A stretch of DNA of 64,000 nt from Parvicella sp963922585 (GTDB taxonomy: Bacteria > Bacteroidota > Bacteroidia > Flavobacteriales_D > Parvicellaceae): positions 1 through 64,000 of the forward strand of contig CAWUIK010000005.1 of NCBI GenBank assembly GCA_963922585.1. The letters are read 5' to 3'. How positions within the stretch are numbered: the first letter of the stretch is position 1; each line of letters opens with the position of its first letter. The notes under the pieces were generated by a model that was not told the DNA's origin, did no database searches, and saw only the letters and a program-made list of their open reading frames with translations. Shown piece after piece: positions 8,679-19,000 of this stretch. The position numbers were made by a program, and so were the translations under genes.

Positions 8679-10469
8679 ATGAAGAATATAAGAAATTTTT
8701 GCATTATTGCACACATTGACCATGGTAAAAGCACCTTGGCAGACAGACTTTTGCAAGTAACTGGAACTATATCAGACAGAGATATGAAAGATCAAGCTTT
8801 GGATGATATGGACTTGGAAAGAGAGCGAGGAATTACTATTAAAAGTCATGCAATACAAATGGATTTCAAGTATGGCGGTGAACAGTACGTTCTAAACTTA
8901 ATTGACACACCTGGTCACGTAGATTTTTCTTATGAAGTTTCTCGTTCTATAGCAGCCTGTGAAGGAGCGTTATTGATTGTTGATGCGTCCCAAGGTATTC
9001 AAGCTCAGACTATTTCAAATTTGTATTTAGCTATAGAAAATGATTTGGAAATTATACCCATTTTGAATAAAATGGATTTGCCTGGTGCAATGCCAGAAGA
9101 AGTAACAGATCAAATTGTAGATTTAATTGGATGTGACCCTTCTGATGTGATTCAAGCGAGTGGCAAAACTGGTTTGGGAGTGGATAAAATATTAGAAGCA
9201 ATTATTGCTAAAGTTCCTGCTCCTAAAGGTGACGAAGACCAACCTCTTCAAGCTATGATTTTTGACAGTGTTTTCAATCCTTTTAGAGGAATTATTGCTT
9301 ACTACAGAGTTATCAATGGAGTCATTAAAAAAGGTGATTTAGTAAAATTTGTAAATACCAAAAAGGAATACCATGCAGATGAAATTGGTGTTTTGAAAAT
9401 GGATTTACTTCCCAAAAAAGAGGTTAGGGCTGGAGATGTTGGCTATATCATTTCAGGAATTAAAAGAGCTAATGAAGTAAAAGTAGGTGATACTATTACC
9501 ACTGTTGCTAATCCATGTCAAGATGTGGTACAAGGATTTGAAGATGTAAAGCCTATGGTTTTCGCTGGAGTGTATCCTGTGGACACTGATGAATATGAGG
9601 AATTGCGAACTGCAATGGAAAAACTTCAATTGAACGATGCTTCATTAGTTTTTGAGCCTGAAAGTTCGGTTGCTTTGGGATTTGGTTTTAGATGTGGATT
9701 CTTAGGAATGCTTCACATGGAAATTATTCAAGAAAGATTAGAACGTGAACACGACATGACTGTTATTACTACCGTTCCTAACGTTTCTTACAAATCTTAC
9801 TTAACCAAAGGAAATGAATTGGTAATTGTAAACAACCCTTCAGATTTACCACCTCCAGCAAATTTGAGTTCTATAGAAGAACCTTTTATCAGAGCCTCAA
9901 TTATTACTAAATCTGAATTTGTAGGTGCAATTATGACCCTATGTATCGAAAAAAGAGGTATGCTTACGAATCAAGTTTATTTAACTCAAGATAGAGTAGA
10001 ACTGAATTTTGATATGCCTATGGCTGAAGTTGTTTTCGATTTTTATGATCGACTTAAGACCATAAGTAAAGGGTATGCATCGTTTGACTATTATCCGACT
10101 GATTATGTAAAATCTGATTTAGTAAAATTAGATATTTTATTAAACTCCGAACAAGTAGATGCTTTGTCTGCTTTGGTTCACAGAAGTAATGCATACACAT
10201 TAGGAAAGAAAATTTGTGAGAAATTGAAAGAATTGATTCCAAGACAACAATTTGAAATTCCTATTCAAGCGGCAATAGGTGCTAAAATTGTTGCTAGAGA
10301 AACTATCAAAGCATTAAGAAAAGATGTAACCGCAAAATGTTACGGAGGTGATATTTCTCGTAAACGTAAACTACTTGAAAAGCAAAAGCAAGGTAAAAAG
10401 CGTATGCGTCAAGTAGGAAGAGTTGAAGTTCCTCAAGAAGCTTTCTTGGCTGTTTTGAAGTTGGATTAG
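8679..10469 (+). CDS. lepA: Elongation factor 4 (translational GTPase LepA)
   Basis: The 596-residue protein is full length for the family. GTPase motifs are AHIDHGKST (G1), the RERGITIK switch I region, DTPGHVDF (G3) and NKMDLP (G4). The LepA-specific C-terminal domain ends in a Lys/Arg-rich stretch (RKRKLLEKQKQGKKRM) that contacts the ribosome. LepA acts on translating or assembling ribosomes. It is monocistronic here, divergent from metF and convergent with the DUF2400 gene. Confidence 0.98.
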   Translation: MKNIRNFCIIAHIDHGKSTLADRLLQVTGTISDRDMKDQALDDMDLERERGITIKSHAIQMDFKYGGEQYVLNLIDTPGHVDFSYEVSRSIAACEGALLIVDASQGIQAQTISNLYLAIENDLEIIPILNKMDLPGAMPEEVTDQIVDLIGCDPSDVIQASGKTGLGVDKILEAIIAKVPAPKGDEDQPLQAMIFDSVFNPFRGIIAYYRVINGVIKKGDLVKFVNTKKEYHADEIGVLKMDLLPKKEVRAGDVGYIISGIKRANEVKVGDTITTVANPCQDVVQGFEDVKPMVFAGVYPVDTDEYEELRTAMEKLQLNDASLVFEPESSVALGFGFRCGFLGMLHMEIIQERLEREHDMTVITTVPNVSYKSYLTKGNELVIVNNPSDLPPPANLSSIEEPFIRASIITKSEFVGAIMTLCIEKRGMLTNQVYLTQDRVELNFDMPMAEVVFDFYDRLKTISKGYASFDYYPTDYVKSDLVKLDILLNSEQVDALSALVHRSNAYTLGKKICEKLKELIPRQQFEIPIQAAIGAKIVARETIKALRKDVTAKCYGGDISRKRKLLEKQKQGKKRMRQVGRVEVPQEAFLAVLKLD

Positions 10470-10529
10470 ATTTTTTGAGGGGTAAGTTGTTGGCAAATAG
10501 TAAAGTGTTTGAGAATATCAATTATTTTT

Positions 10530-11327
10530 TTATTTCCAGCCTTCGAATACGCCTAAACCGAAAAGAGCAAAATCATACTTTACTGGATCTATCGGGTCTA
10601 GCATTCTCAAATGCTTATCTAACTCTTCTATAGTTTTCCAATCATTTTGTTTTCGAGTAATAAACCCAAGCGCCCGTCCTACGTTACCTGTATGAATATC
10701 CAATGGGCATGATAAAATAGACGATGGTATTTTTTCCCAAATTCCAAAATCTACATTTTGAGCATCTTTTCTGACCATCCATCTTAAATACATATTCAAC
10801 CTTTTGGCTGCACTTCCTTTTTCAGGATTAGCTAGATGCTTTCTTGTTCTGAAATTTGGAGGACAATTTTCAAAAAAAACATTATGAAAATGTGAAATGG
10901 AATTTCTCATGTCAGAGTCATTTTTTAAATTCAAACCTTCTAAAAAGACATTTTCTAAACTTCCATACTTAATGTAAATCCTATTGAGTGTTTTTATGAA
11001 AAATGTTAAATCTTCAGCTTGGAAAGTTCTATGAACGAAATTAGACATTGAATTTAAATCTGAAGAAGTATGATTCATTATAAAATCGTATGGTTTATTA
11101 TCCATTAAGGATAGTATTTTATGAGCCGAATTGATAATCATATTTCTTTTACCCCATGAAATGGTAGATACTATGAATGCAATGACTTCTATATCTAATT
11201 TATGATCGAACAAATGAGGTATTTGTATTGGGTCATCTTTGATAAAGTCAGGCTGATTGTATTGCAACACTTTTTCATCTAGAAACTCTTTTAGTTCGTT
11301 TAAATTCAACCCTTTTTTTAGTTTCAT
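10530..11327 (-). CDS. TIGR02757/DUF2400 family protein
   Basis: This 265-residue cytosolic protein matches the Bacteroidota DUF2400 family (TIGR02757). Segments supporting this are FIVSTISWGKRNMI, FVHRTFQAEDLTFFI, GSAAKRLNMYLRWMVR, CPLDIHTGNVGRALG and YDFALFGLGVFEGW. The pattern of an all-helical protein with a D-[IV]-HTGN-V-R core resembles helix-hairpin-helix DNA glycosylases, but no activity is established and I do not assign one. ATG at 11327 is preferred to the TTG 39 bases upstream. It is convergent with lepA. Confidence 0.88.
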   Translation of the reverse strand: MKLKKGLNLNELKEFLDEKVLQYNQPDFIKDDPIQIPHLFDHKLDIEVIAFIVSTISWGKRNMIINSAHKILSLMDNKPYDFIMNHTSSDLNSMSNFVHRTFQAEDLTFFIKTLNRIYIKYGSLENVFLEGLNLKNDSDMRNSISHFHNVFFENCPPNFRTRKHLANPEKGSAAKRLNMYLRWMVRKDAQNVDFGIWEKIPSSILSCPLDIHTGNVGRALGFITRKQNDWKTIEELDKHLRMLDPIDPVKYDFALFGLGVFEGWK

Positions 11328-11471
11328 AAATATTTTGCTATTTAAACAAAGGTAATAGTTAAACAAACTAGAAAAAATAATATTAAAAATAATTTAGAAA
11401 CTATTTCTAATTTTTAGTTTGTTTTTTGAGGGATTATTTTTAAATTTACAAAAAATTCAAATTTACATAAC

Positions 11472-12830
11472 ATGAAAAAAGTCTTCTTAACCACTATTTT
11501 GATGCTTGTTCTATTACCCATTTCATTTGCTCAACATCAAGTAGGACATTTCAACATCACATTTGTAGATGCTGACAGAGGAAATAGAGCAATAGAAACT
11601 GAAATTTATTACCCTTCTACAATTGCTGGAGATAACACACCTGTTGCAAATGGTCAGTTTCCTGTTATAATATTTGGACATGGATTCGTTATGGCATGGA
11701 GTGCTTATGAAAATTTATGGGAAGAATTCGTTCCAAGAGGATATATTATGGTATTTCCAAGAACAGAAGGTAATGCGTTCAGCACTAATCATCAAGAATT
11801 TGGGTGGGATTTGCAATTTTTGGTTACTCAATTACAACTCGAAGGTCAAAACGCTTCTTCGGATATCTTTAATGCTGTTGCAAACAATACTGCTTTAATG
11901 GGACATTCCATGGGAGGTGGTGCAGCTTTTTTGGCAACAGATTCACTATGTGTAAATGGAAATGTGAATATCAAAACTTTAATTGGATTAGCACCTGCTG
12001 AATCTACAACTAATGGTGTTTCTTCTATTAATTCTGCTTTGAGCATTACCGTTCCTTCTGTAGTTTTGTCAGGAGCGCAGGATGGAGTAACTCCTCCTGC
12101 TGATCACCATATTCCAATGTACGATAATTTGGCATCAGACTGTAAAAGTTTTATCAGTATTACTGGAGGTGCTCATTGTTATTTTGCGAATTCAAATTTC
12201 AATTGCGATTTTGGAGAAGCAACCTCATCATCTGGAATTTCTATTTCAAGATCTGAGCAACATCAAGTGACATTTGACTTTTTGAATAATTGGTTGGATT
12301 ATACCTTAAAAGGCGATTGTAGTGCTTTCCAAATGTTTCAAGATTCAGTAGCCAATTCAATTAGAGTTTCGACCAACCAAAGTTGCGTTGCAAATCCTAC
12401 AGCAACTATAATTGCATCTGGAAATGTTTTGACGAGTTCAGAAACAGGAACAAATTATCAATGGTATATGAACGGAAATGCAATTTCTGGCGCTAATAAT
12501 GTTAATTACACAGCAACACAAAATGGAGATTATACTGTTGAAGTTAATTTTGCAAATGGATGCCCTACTCTTTCTGCACCTTACACTTTTAATTCTGGAA
12601 CTTCAAATGTTTCTGAAAACACCATTTTTGAGATGGTTGTTTATCCCAATCCTACAAACGGGATATTAAATATCAAAGGAACTGTGAATGACGAAATTCA
12701 AATATTAGATTTGTCAGGTCGAGTAATTTCTAAACATTTCAAAACAAACACGATTGATGTTAGTAATTTATCTAAAGGTGTTTATTACATTAAAACGGGA
12801 AATACTTTTGCTTCTTTTGTGAAAAACTGA
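11472..12830 (+). CDS. T9SS-secreted alpha/beta hydrolase with C-terminal sorting domain
   Basis: Order of parts: signal peptide (1-21, ending SFAQ), alpha/beta hydrolase domain (about 25-270), Ig-like module (about 310-370, with YQWYMNG) and a T9SS type A sorting domain (VVYPNPTNG, DLSGRVI, IDVSNLSKGVYYI). The catalytic triad can be read as Ser146 in GHSMGG, Asp204 in SGAQDGVTPP and His235 in GGAHCYF. An oxyanion-type segment IIFGHGF precedes. The domain resembles dienelactone hydrolase, chlorophyllase and cutinase-type esterases; substrate unknown. The protein is expected to reach the cell surface or medium. A heptamer array begins just after the stop codon. Confidence 0.88.
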   Translation: MKKVFLTTILMLVLLPISFAQHQVGHFNITFVDADRGNRAIETEIYYPSTIAGDNTPVANGQFPVIIFGHGFVMAWSAYENLWEEFVPRGYIMVFPRTEGNAFSTNHQEFGWDLQFLVTQLQLEGQNASSDIFNAVANNTALMGHSMGGGAAFLATDSLCVNGNVNIKTLIGLAPAESTTNGVSSINSALSITVPSVVLSGAQDGVTPPADHHIPMYDNLASDCKSFISITGGAHCYFANSNFNCDFGEATSSSGISISRSEQHQVTFDFLNNWLDYTLKGDCSAFQMFQDSVANSIRVSTNQSCVANPTATIIASGNVLTSSETGTNYQWYMNGNAISGANNVNYTATQNGDYTVEVNFANGCPTLSAPYTFNSGTSNVSENTIFEMVVYPNPTNGILNIKGTVNDEIQILDLSGRVISKHFKTNTIDVSNLSKGVYYIKTGNTFASFVKN

Positions 12831-12834
12831 TCTT

Positions 12835-12932
12835 TTTGAAAGAGGAAATAGGAAAGATGTGAGATGGTTAATGGTTGATGCGTGATGGTTGATGTGTGAT
12901 GATTGACGGAGGATTGAAGTATTGAATGGAGA
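12835..12932 (+). repeat. Heptamer-phased repeat array downstream of the hydrolase gene
   Basis: From about 12835 the sequence falls into successive 7-base units. Units such as GATGGTT (12863 and 12884), AATGGTT (12870), GATGCGT (12877), GATGTGT (12891) and GATGATT (12898) follow each other without a phase break to at least 12918. Earlier units (GAGGAAA, TAGGAAA, GATGTGA) begin four bases after the TGA stop. It lies between two convergent genes. Function unknown. Confidence 0.85.
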
Positions 12933-13003
12933 TATCAGTTTTTTGAAAGTTAAAAGGTTTTTTAAACTCAAAACTACAAGACAAAATAATTAAACACCTT
13001 CTC

Positions 13004-16000
13004 CTATTCTCCTGTTAATTTTTTAGCTTCTTCTACAGGAATGTTTTCTCCATTTTGGAAAGCTTTAATTTCTGCAATAGAAACGCCTCTAGATGTAAAT
13101 TTTTTGAGTACAACTTGTGCTTCACTATATAGAGACTTTTCCCCAGCATAATAAGTTTCGTCTCCGTTTTCTTCCGCTACTTTTTGAATTCCTTCATCTT
13201 TCAAATCTACAAATGTAATGGCTCTGTTTCCTGGCACTTCTCCTGTATATGTCCCTAAGAAAACTTTGTAAACAATTCCTGCTACTGGTTTTGGTCCTGA
13301 AGGAACAATTTCTCCATTTAAATTTATTATTTGAATACCATCAATCCCCACTTGTTTATATAGTTCAATTACTTTTTGAGCATCTTCCTCAGAAGAAAAA
13401 TTACCTACAAAATATCTTTGAGAACCTTGTTTATTTTCAGTTTTTACTTCGAATTGAGGTACCATCAACATAGCATTAGCAATATCTGTTGGAATTTCAC
13501 CTACATAAGAACCTAAATCTACTTGGAAAGCTCCAGTTGAAGTTGCAACATTGTTTTCAATTTCAGAAGAAGTGTTGTTGTTAGGATTTGATTGTTTTAA
13601 GTTTCCTTCATCATCAGAAGCGAAAACAGACTCTCCTTGTTCTTGAATCAACTGTTCTGCTTTGATAATTGAAATTTTTTCTCCATTGTAGTATGCAGTA
13701 ACAAATGCATCTGAATTTCCAAGCGCTACTACCTCGTTCTTTCTTACAACTGCATCACTAACGCTTCTATAAATACCAGTAGAATATTTGTAAAGATTGC
13801 CTATAAATTTAGTCACTAATGGAGAAATATTGTAAACATCTGTCGCCTTAATTGGTTTTGAAAATGCACCTAACTGAACTGTAAAATACAAACCTTGGAT
13901 TTTGTCAGCATTTTTAGTTGCTGCAGTTCCTTCTCCTAAATTCACATCTACTTCATTTTCTGAGGTTTCATTATTGTTTTGAGTGTTTGTGTTGATTGTT
14001 TCGTTTGTTTCGTTTGTGTTTTGGTTATTAATTGTTGTATTGTTGTTTACAGTTTCGTTATTAGTATCAGTCTCGTTATTATTGTTTTGAATATTATTTT
14101 CCTGATTTGATGTATTATTGTTATTATTCGAAATAGATGTGTTATTGGTATTATTAGATGCTAATTCATTTGCAGAAGTATTAGATGTATTTCTCTCAAT
14201 GTTTCTTGCCTCAGTAAGATTGATTATTTCTCCATCATTTATAGCCACAACAAATGCATCACTATAACCCATTGCTCTAATTTGGTTTTTTGCATCATTG
14301 GCATTATCAAACTGTAAGAAATACCCAACTCTATACCTAACTAAATTACCTACTTGCTCCCCAGAAATAGGAGCAAAACCACTGAAAACATCATTAGGAA
14401 TAGGTTTACTAAATGCTCCTACTTGAACTTTGTAAATTAATCCTTTAGGATTTTTAACATTTAATGGAATTGGGTTATCATCAGAGTATTTTATATTATT
14501 GTCGACTGCTATTAAATTAGAAGTGACATTTTCTGGCACAATAAAATTAGATGAAATCAAATCTTCAAATGTGATTGCATAAGTCTTTTTAACTGGAGTT
14601 TTGTCATAGTTTGAAATCATCAATGCTTCAAAGTCTTTTTGCGTTTCTTCATCTAAAGCAGCAATCAATTCTTCTTGACTGTTGGATTTATTATTGATTC
14701 TATTATCAAGTGCTTCAATTTTTGTTGCTATTTCTTTTGAATTGTCTTTATTCTCCTTTAATTGATTATTCAAGTTAGAAATATTCTCGTCCCAAAGAGA
14801 CTTTTCATTTTGTGGTGCTGACTTTTGTTTTTCAGTATAATCTTTTAATTGTTGTTCTTGTTGGAAAATAATGTTATCAATTCCTTTTTTCTCACCTTCA
14901 AATGCTGATTTTTCAATTAACAAAGCGTTAATTTCATTTTGTTTTTCTAAATATTCAGGATAATAATCGTTGGCTTTTACATTTTCGACATCTTCTTTTG
15001 TAAGTTGAGAAAGTAACTTTTCTTCTACTTTATTTTCTTCTTCAATCAACTTTTGTTGATCTGCTAATTTAGTATAAGAATTAGAAAATTCTTTTAATGA
15101 ATTCGCTTGTTTTTCAAAAATATCAGCTTCGTTCTGTAGGTTAATTTTAACATCATCTTTAGCCAAAAGTGATGCGTCTCTAGCTTCAATAGCTTTTTGT
15201 GTTAAAGTTGTTGATTCTTCATTAAAATCTGCTGCTATTGCATACAAATCATCCGAAGAGAAAAAGTTGGATTTATTCTCAATAGATTTTTCTACGTTTC
15301 TTAACTGACCTTCTTTATAAAGTTGTGTTGCTTCATCATAGTAATTTGCAGCTGCAATTTCTTTACTATTAGCTGTTTTCAACAAATTACCCTTTTCGAC
15401 TTTATCTTTTTCCGAAGCGGCTTGAGTTCTTAATTCTTTAGCTTCTTCTAGTAATTCATTGGCTTTTGACTCATAGTTGTTTGACTGCTCAAGTTGGGTA
15501 TTCGTTTCTGAGTTTGGTATTTCTTGTGATTTAATTTTGTCAAGATTTTGTCTTGATTGATCAACTTCAATTTGAGTAACTTGCTGAATTGATTCGTCAA
15601 TTTTTATTTCTTCCTTAACAATCTTGGTGTCAATCTTCTCTACTTTCTTGTCAATTTTATTTTTATCTTTTTCAGATTGAGCATTTTGAGCTTCAATATT
15701 CAAAGCATTTTTTTCAGATGACAATTCTTTGATTTTATCTAATGATTTTTCATTGTTTTCTAGAATTTCAACAGCAGAACTACTATTAAAAGCGTCATTA
15801 TTCACGTAATCAATTTTAGTAACTTCATTGCTTATTTCATAAGCATCAGGATTTTCGTTTTTTGGGTCATAAGTTTTTTCGTTTACTTCTTGTATCTCAA
15901 CTTTTTCAATTCCTTTTTCTTTAGAATTACTAATTAACATTGTTTGAGAAGCATTACCTGTTATAAAATCTTCTGCTTTTAGTTCAGTAGTTGTATTCGA

Positions 16001-19000
16001 AATAATACTGGTTTCATTGGTTAAAACTTCATTGTTTTCAGTGCTATTGCTTTCTGTTGTATTATTGTTTTCAGTAGCATTTGATTCATTCGTTACTACT
16101 TCATTATTCTCAGTTGAATTTTCGTTATTTGAGTTATTGCTTTCGTTTGTATTTGTAATTTCATTATTATTTTCTGAAGTGTTATTTTCATTTATTACAA
16201 CCTCATTATTTTCAGTAGAATTGTTGTTTTCTGAAGTTTCATTGTTCGTTGATTCGTTAGTGTTTGTCTCTGTAGTATTATTTACAGAAGAAGTAGTATT
16301 TTTATTTGAAGCCAACCCATTTTCTTCATCAGTTGTAAGAGGAATAGATTTTACAACATAATTTTCATTTGACACCTCTTCCAATAGAACTAATGCTTCT
16401 CTTTGATTGTTGATTGCTGCAGTATTCAATTGATGTGCTTCTTCTAACAATATTGATTTTCCGTCTTTATCAGAAGTTTTTCTTGCTTGTTCTATTTTAT
16501 TTTCAGCTTCAGTTCTTTGTTTTTCTGCCTCAACGTTATAAATTTTGGCTTTAATATAATTTTCATCATTTTCAAAGTTTGTCTTGGTAGATTTTATAGT
16601 TTCTAATTCTTGACTTAACGACACATCATTAAACTCTAATTCACTTTGATCGGCTTCAAAAACAGCTGCTCCAATACTTTCTTTTAAATCATTAATTTCA
16701 TCGTTTTTACTTTCAATTTCATTTTGAATTTTTTCTTGTTTTTTAGCTTTAGTTTCTTCTTCAAGTTTATTTTCTAAATCGACTTTTTCCTGTTCTTTGA
16801 TATTCAAGTTTGATTTATCATCAGAAACGGAAGCAATGATGTCTGCAGAAGTTTGATTTTTATAGGATTTTTCATTTGTAAATGAACCGGAATACATTTC
16901 AGATTCATTTATGTTTTCTTTAGTTTCATTGTATATTTGTTTCAATACATCAGAAGCATTTTCGTTTAAAATTGGTTCTGATGCTGCAATTAGATTTTCG
17001 TTTTCAAATATTTCTGATTCATACCCTTCTATATTTGAAGTTAAGGTATTTCTTAGTTCTACTAATTCTTCTTTTTCTTGTAAATCATTTGACTCTAAAA
17101 TTGCCTTATTTACTTCAACAATTTTATTCTTATACTCACTAATTAATTTATTATAAATAACATTTTTTTGTGTTAACTTCTCTTCTTGGGTTAATGACGA
17201 ATTATTTTCTATCGCTTGAAAATCATTTTTTGGGTCGAATTGAGCAATCTCGTTTTCAAAAGATTCAACTTTATTGCTTGAATTATTTTGGTCAGTATTA
17301 TTCTCGTTCGATTCATTTGTAGTTTGAGCAATTAAATCATTATTTTCCTGAATTTCAGACTTATAATTTGAAACAGTATTTTCCAAAGATTGTTTCAAAT
17401 TATTAAGTTCCTCTTTCTCAACATCATCATTTGAGTTTGCAATTGCTTGGTCAATTTCTTCAATTTTTTCGTTGTAGGTTTCTATCAAATTACTGTAAAC
17501 ATCATTTTTCTGTGTTAGTTTCTCTTCATTACTTAATGACGTATTATTTTCTATGGTTTGAAAATCATTTTTTGGATCAAATTGAGCGATTTCATTTTCG
17601 AATACTCTTACTTTCGAATTTGAAGCATTTGAATTGTTGAAATTCTCACTTGTAGTATTTTCGTTCGTTTCAGTATTTTCATTAGCATTGCTTTTTAAAT
17701 TATTTGATGCTGTATTATTTTCTGAATTGTTTTCAGTATTAAAAGTCACATCATTTTTGATATTTTTAATAGCATCTTCGTTATTATCTATTCCCGTTTT
17801 TAATTGATTATCATTCATAAAAGAAGTTAACTCCTCTTTTTCAGAATCAGTAAGTGCTGCGAGACCACTATTTTCTATATCGTAAGCTAAATCGTCATAT
17901 AATTTGGATTGGTAGTACAAAGCATTCGCTTCTGCATCCAACTGCTCTGCTTTTGCATAAGATTCTTCTGCCCATTTGGCATTCATTGCTATTTGCTCTT
18001 TGATTTCATCAATTTGAACTTGAATAGAGGGCTTGTCTTTAGATGATGCTTTTTCATAATCTCTATTGAGTTGATTCAATCTAAGATTAAGTTTCTCCTC
18101 TTCTTTTCTAAATTCCATTGCGGTTTCAAATTCTTTGTCCGCTTTTGTTTTTGCATCTTTTGCTTTCTCTGCAATATTGTCTGTTTCAACATTTATGGAA
18201 GAGGCTGTTATTATATCGTTTAATCTTTCTTTTAGAGCATTAAGTTCTTCAAAAGCTTTGTCATGATTTTTTTCATTTACTGCTTTTTGAATACTTTCGT
18301 AAGTTAATTTACTTTCATCTGCCTCATTTTGTGCTTTGATGTGTTGGTCTTTTAAATTATTGCCCAAATTATAAGCTGTAGTTGCTTGTAAATATAAATC
18401 TTTAGCACTTTGATTTAATTCTTTGGCAAGATTTGCCTGTTGTTGACGCTCCATAGGGTTGTCGATTTCTTCCAAAGTAGCTAGTAATTCTTCAGCATTC
18501 TTTGCTTTTTCTGCTGCTTCTTTACTTTTATTGTTCGCCACAAACAAAGCTGCTTCCATTCTCTCTTTAATTTCATCAGCATCATTTTGAGCATCTTCAT
18601 ACATAGTTTTGCTCATTGAAATTAAGTCTTCCAACCTAACATTGGAGCCTTCTAGAACTGAATCTACCAAAGCATTTCCGTTTAATTCCTCTTCGAATTG
18701 TCCAGCATTTACGTCTGGATTAGCAAGCATTTGCATGGCCTCTGCTAGCAAACTTTCTCTTTCTGCTTCATCAAATTCTTCATCAAATAAATTCTGAATA
18801 ATCAACTTTTCAGTACCTCCTTCGTTTGTTAGAATTATTTTTTGCTTCAATGGTCTAAATTCTTTTTGAGGAGGTATAACGACATTGCTCGAGTGAATTT
18901 TTTCACTATTTTCAGTTTCTACTATAAAATTATAATTTCCGCTTTTAGGAAGAATAATCGTATATTTATTTGCTTTATTTGGATTATAAATTCCAATAAT

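Noticed and set aside
12768..12971. Minus-strand open frame across the heptamer array after the hydrolase gene
   Set aside because: It overlaps the end of a confirmed gene and owes its length to the repeat, which lacks stop codons in this frame.
13945..14175. Possible CRISPR-like or simple-repeat array
   Set aside because: The repetitive look comes from Asn codons (AAT/AAC) in the linker between SPOR domains; there is no fixed repeat-spacer unit and the frame is continuous.
16017..16361. Plus-strand open frame rich in Val, Leu, Phe and Ser that looks like a membrane protein
   Set aside because: It is the antisense of an Asn/Thr/Glu-rich tract in the giant SPOR protein; the reverse complement of AAT/AAC/GAA codons gives hydrophobic residues.
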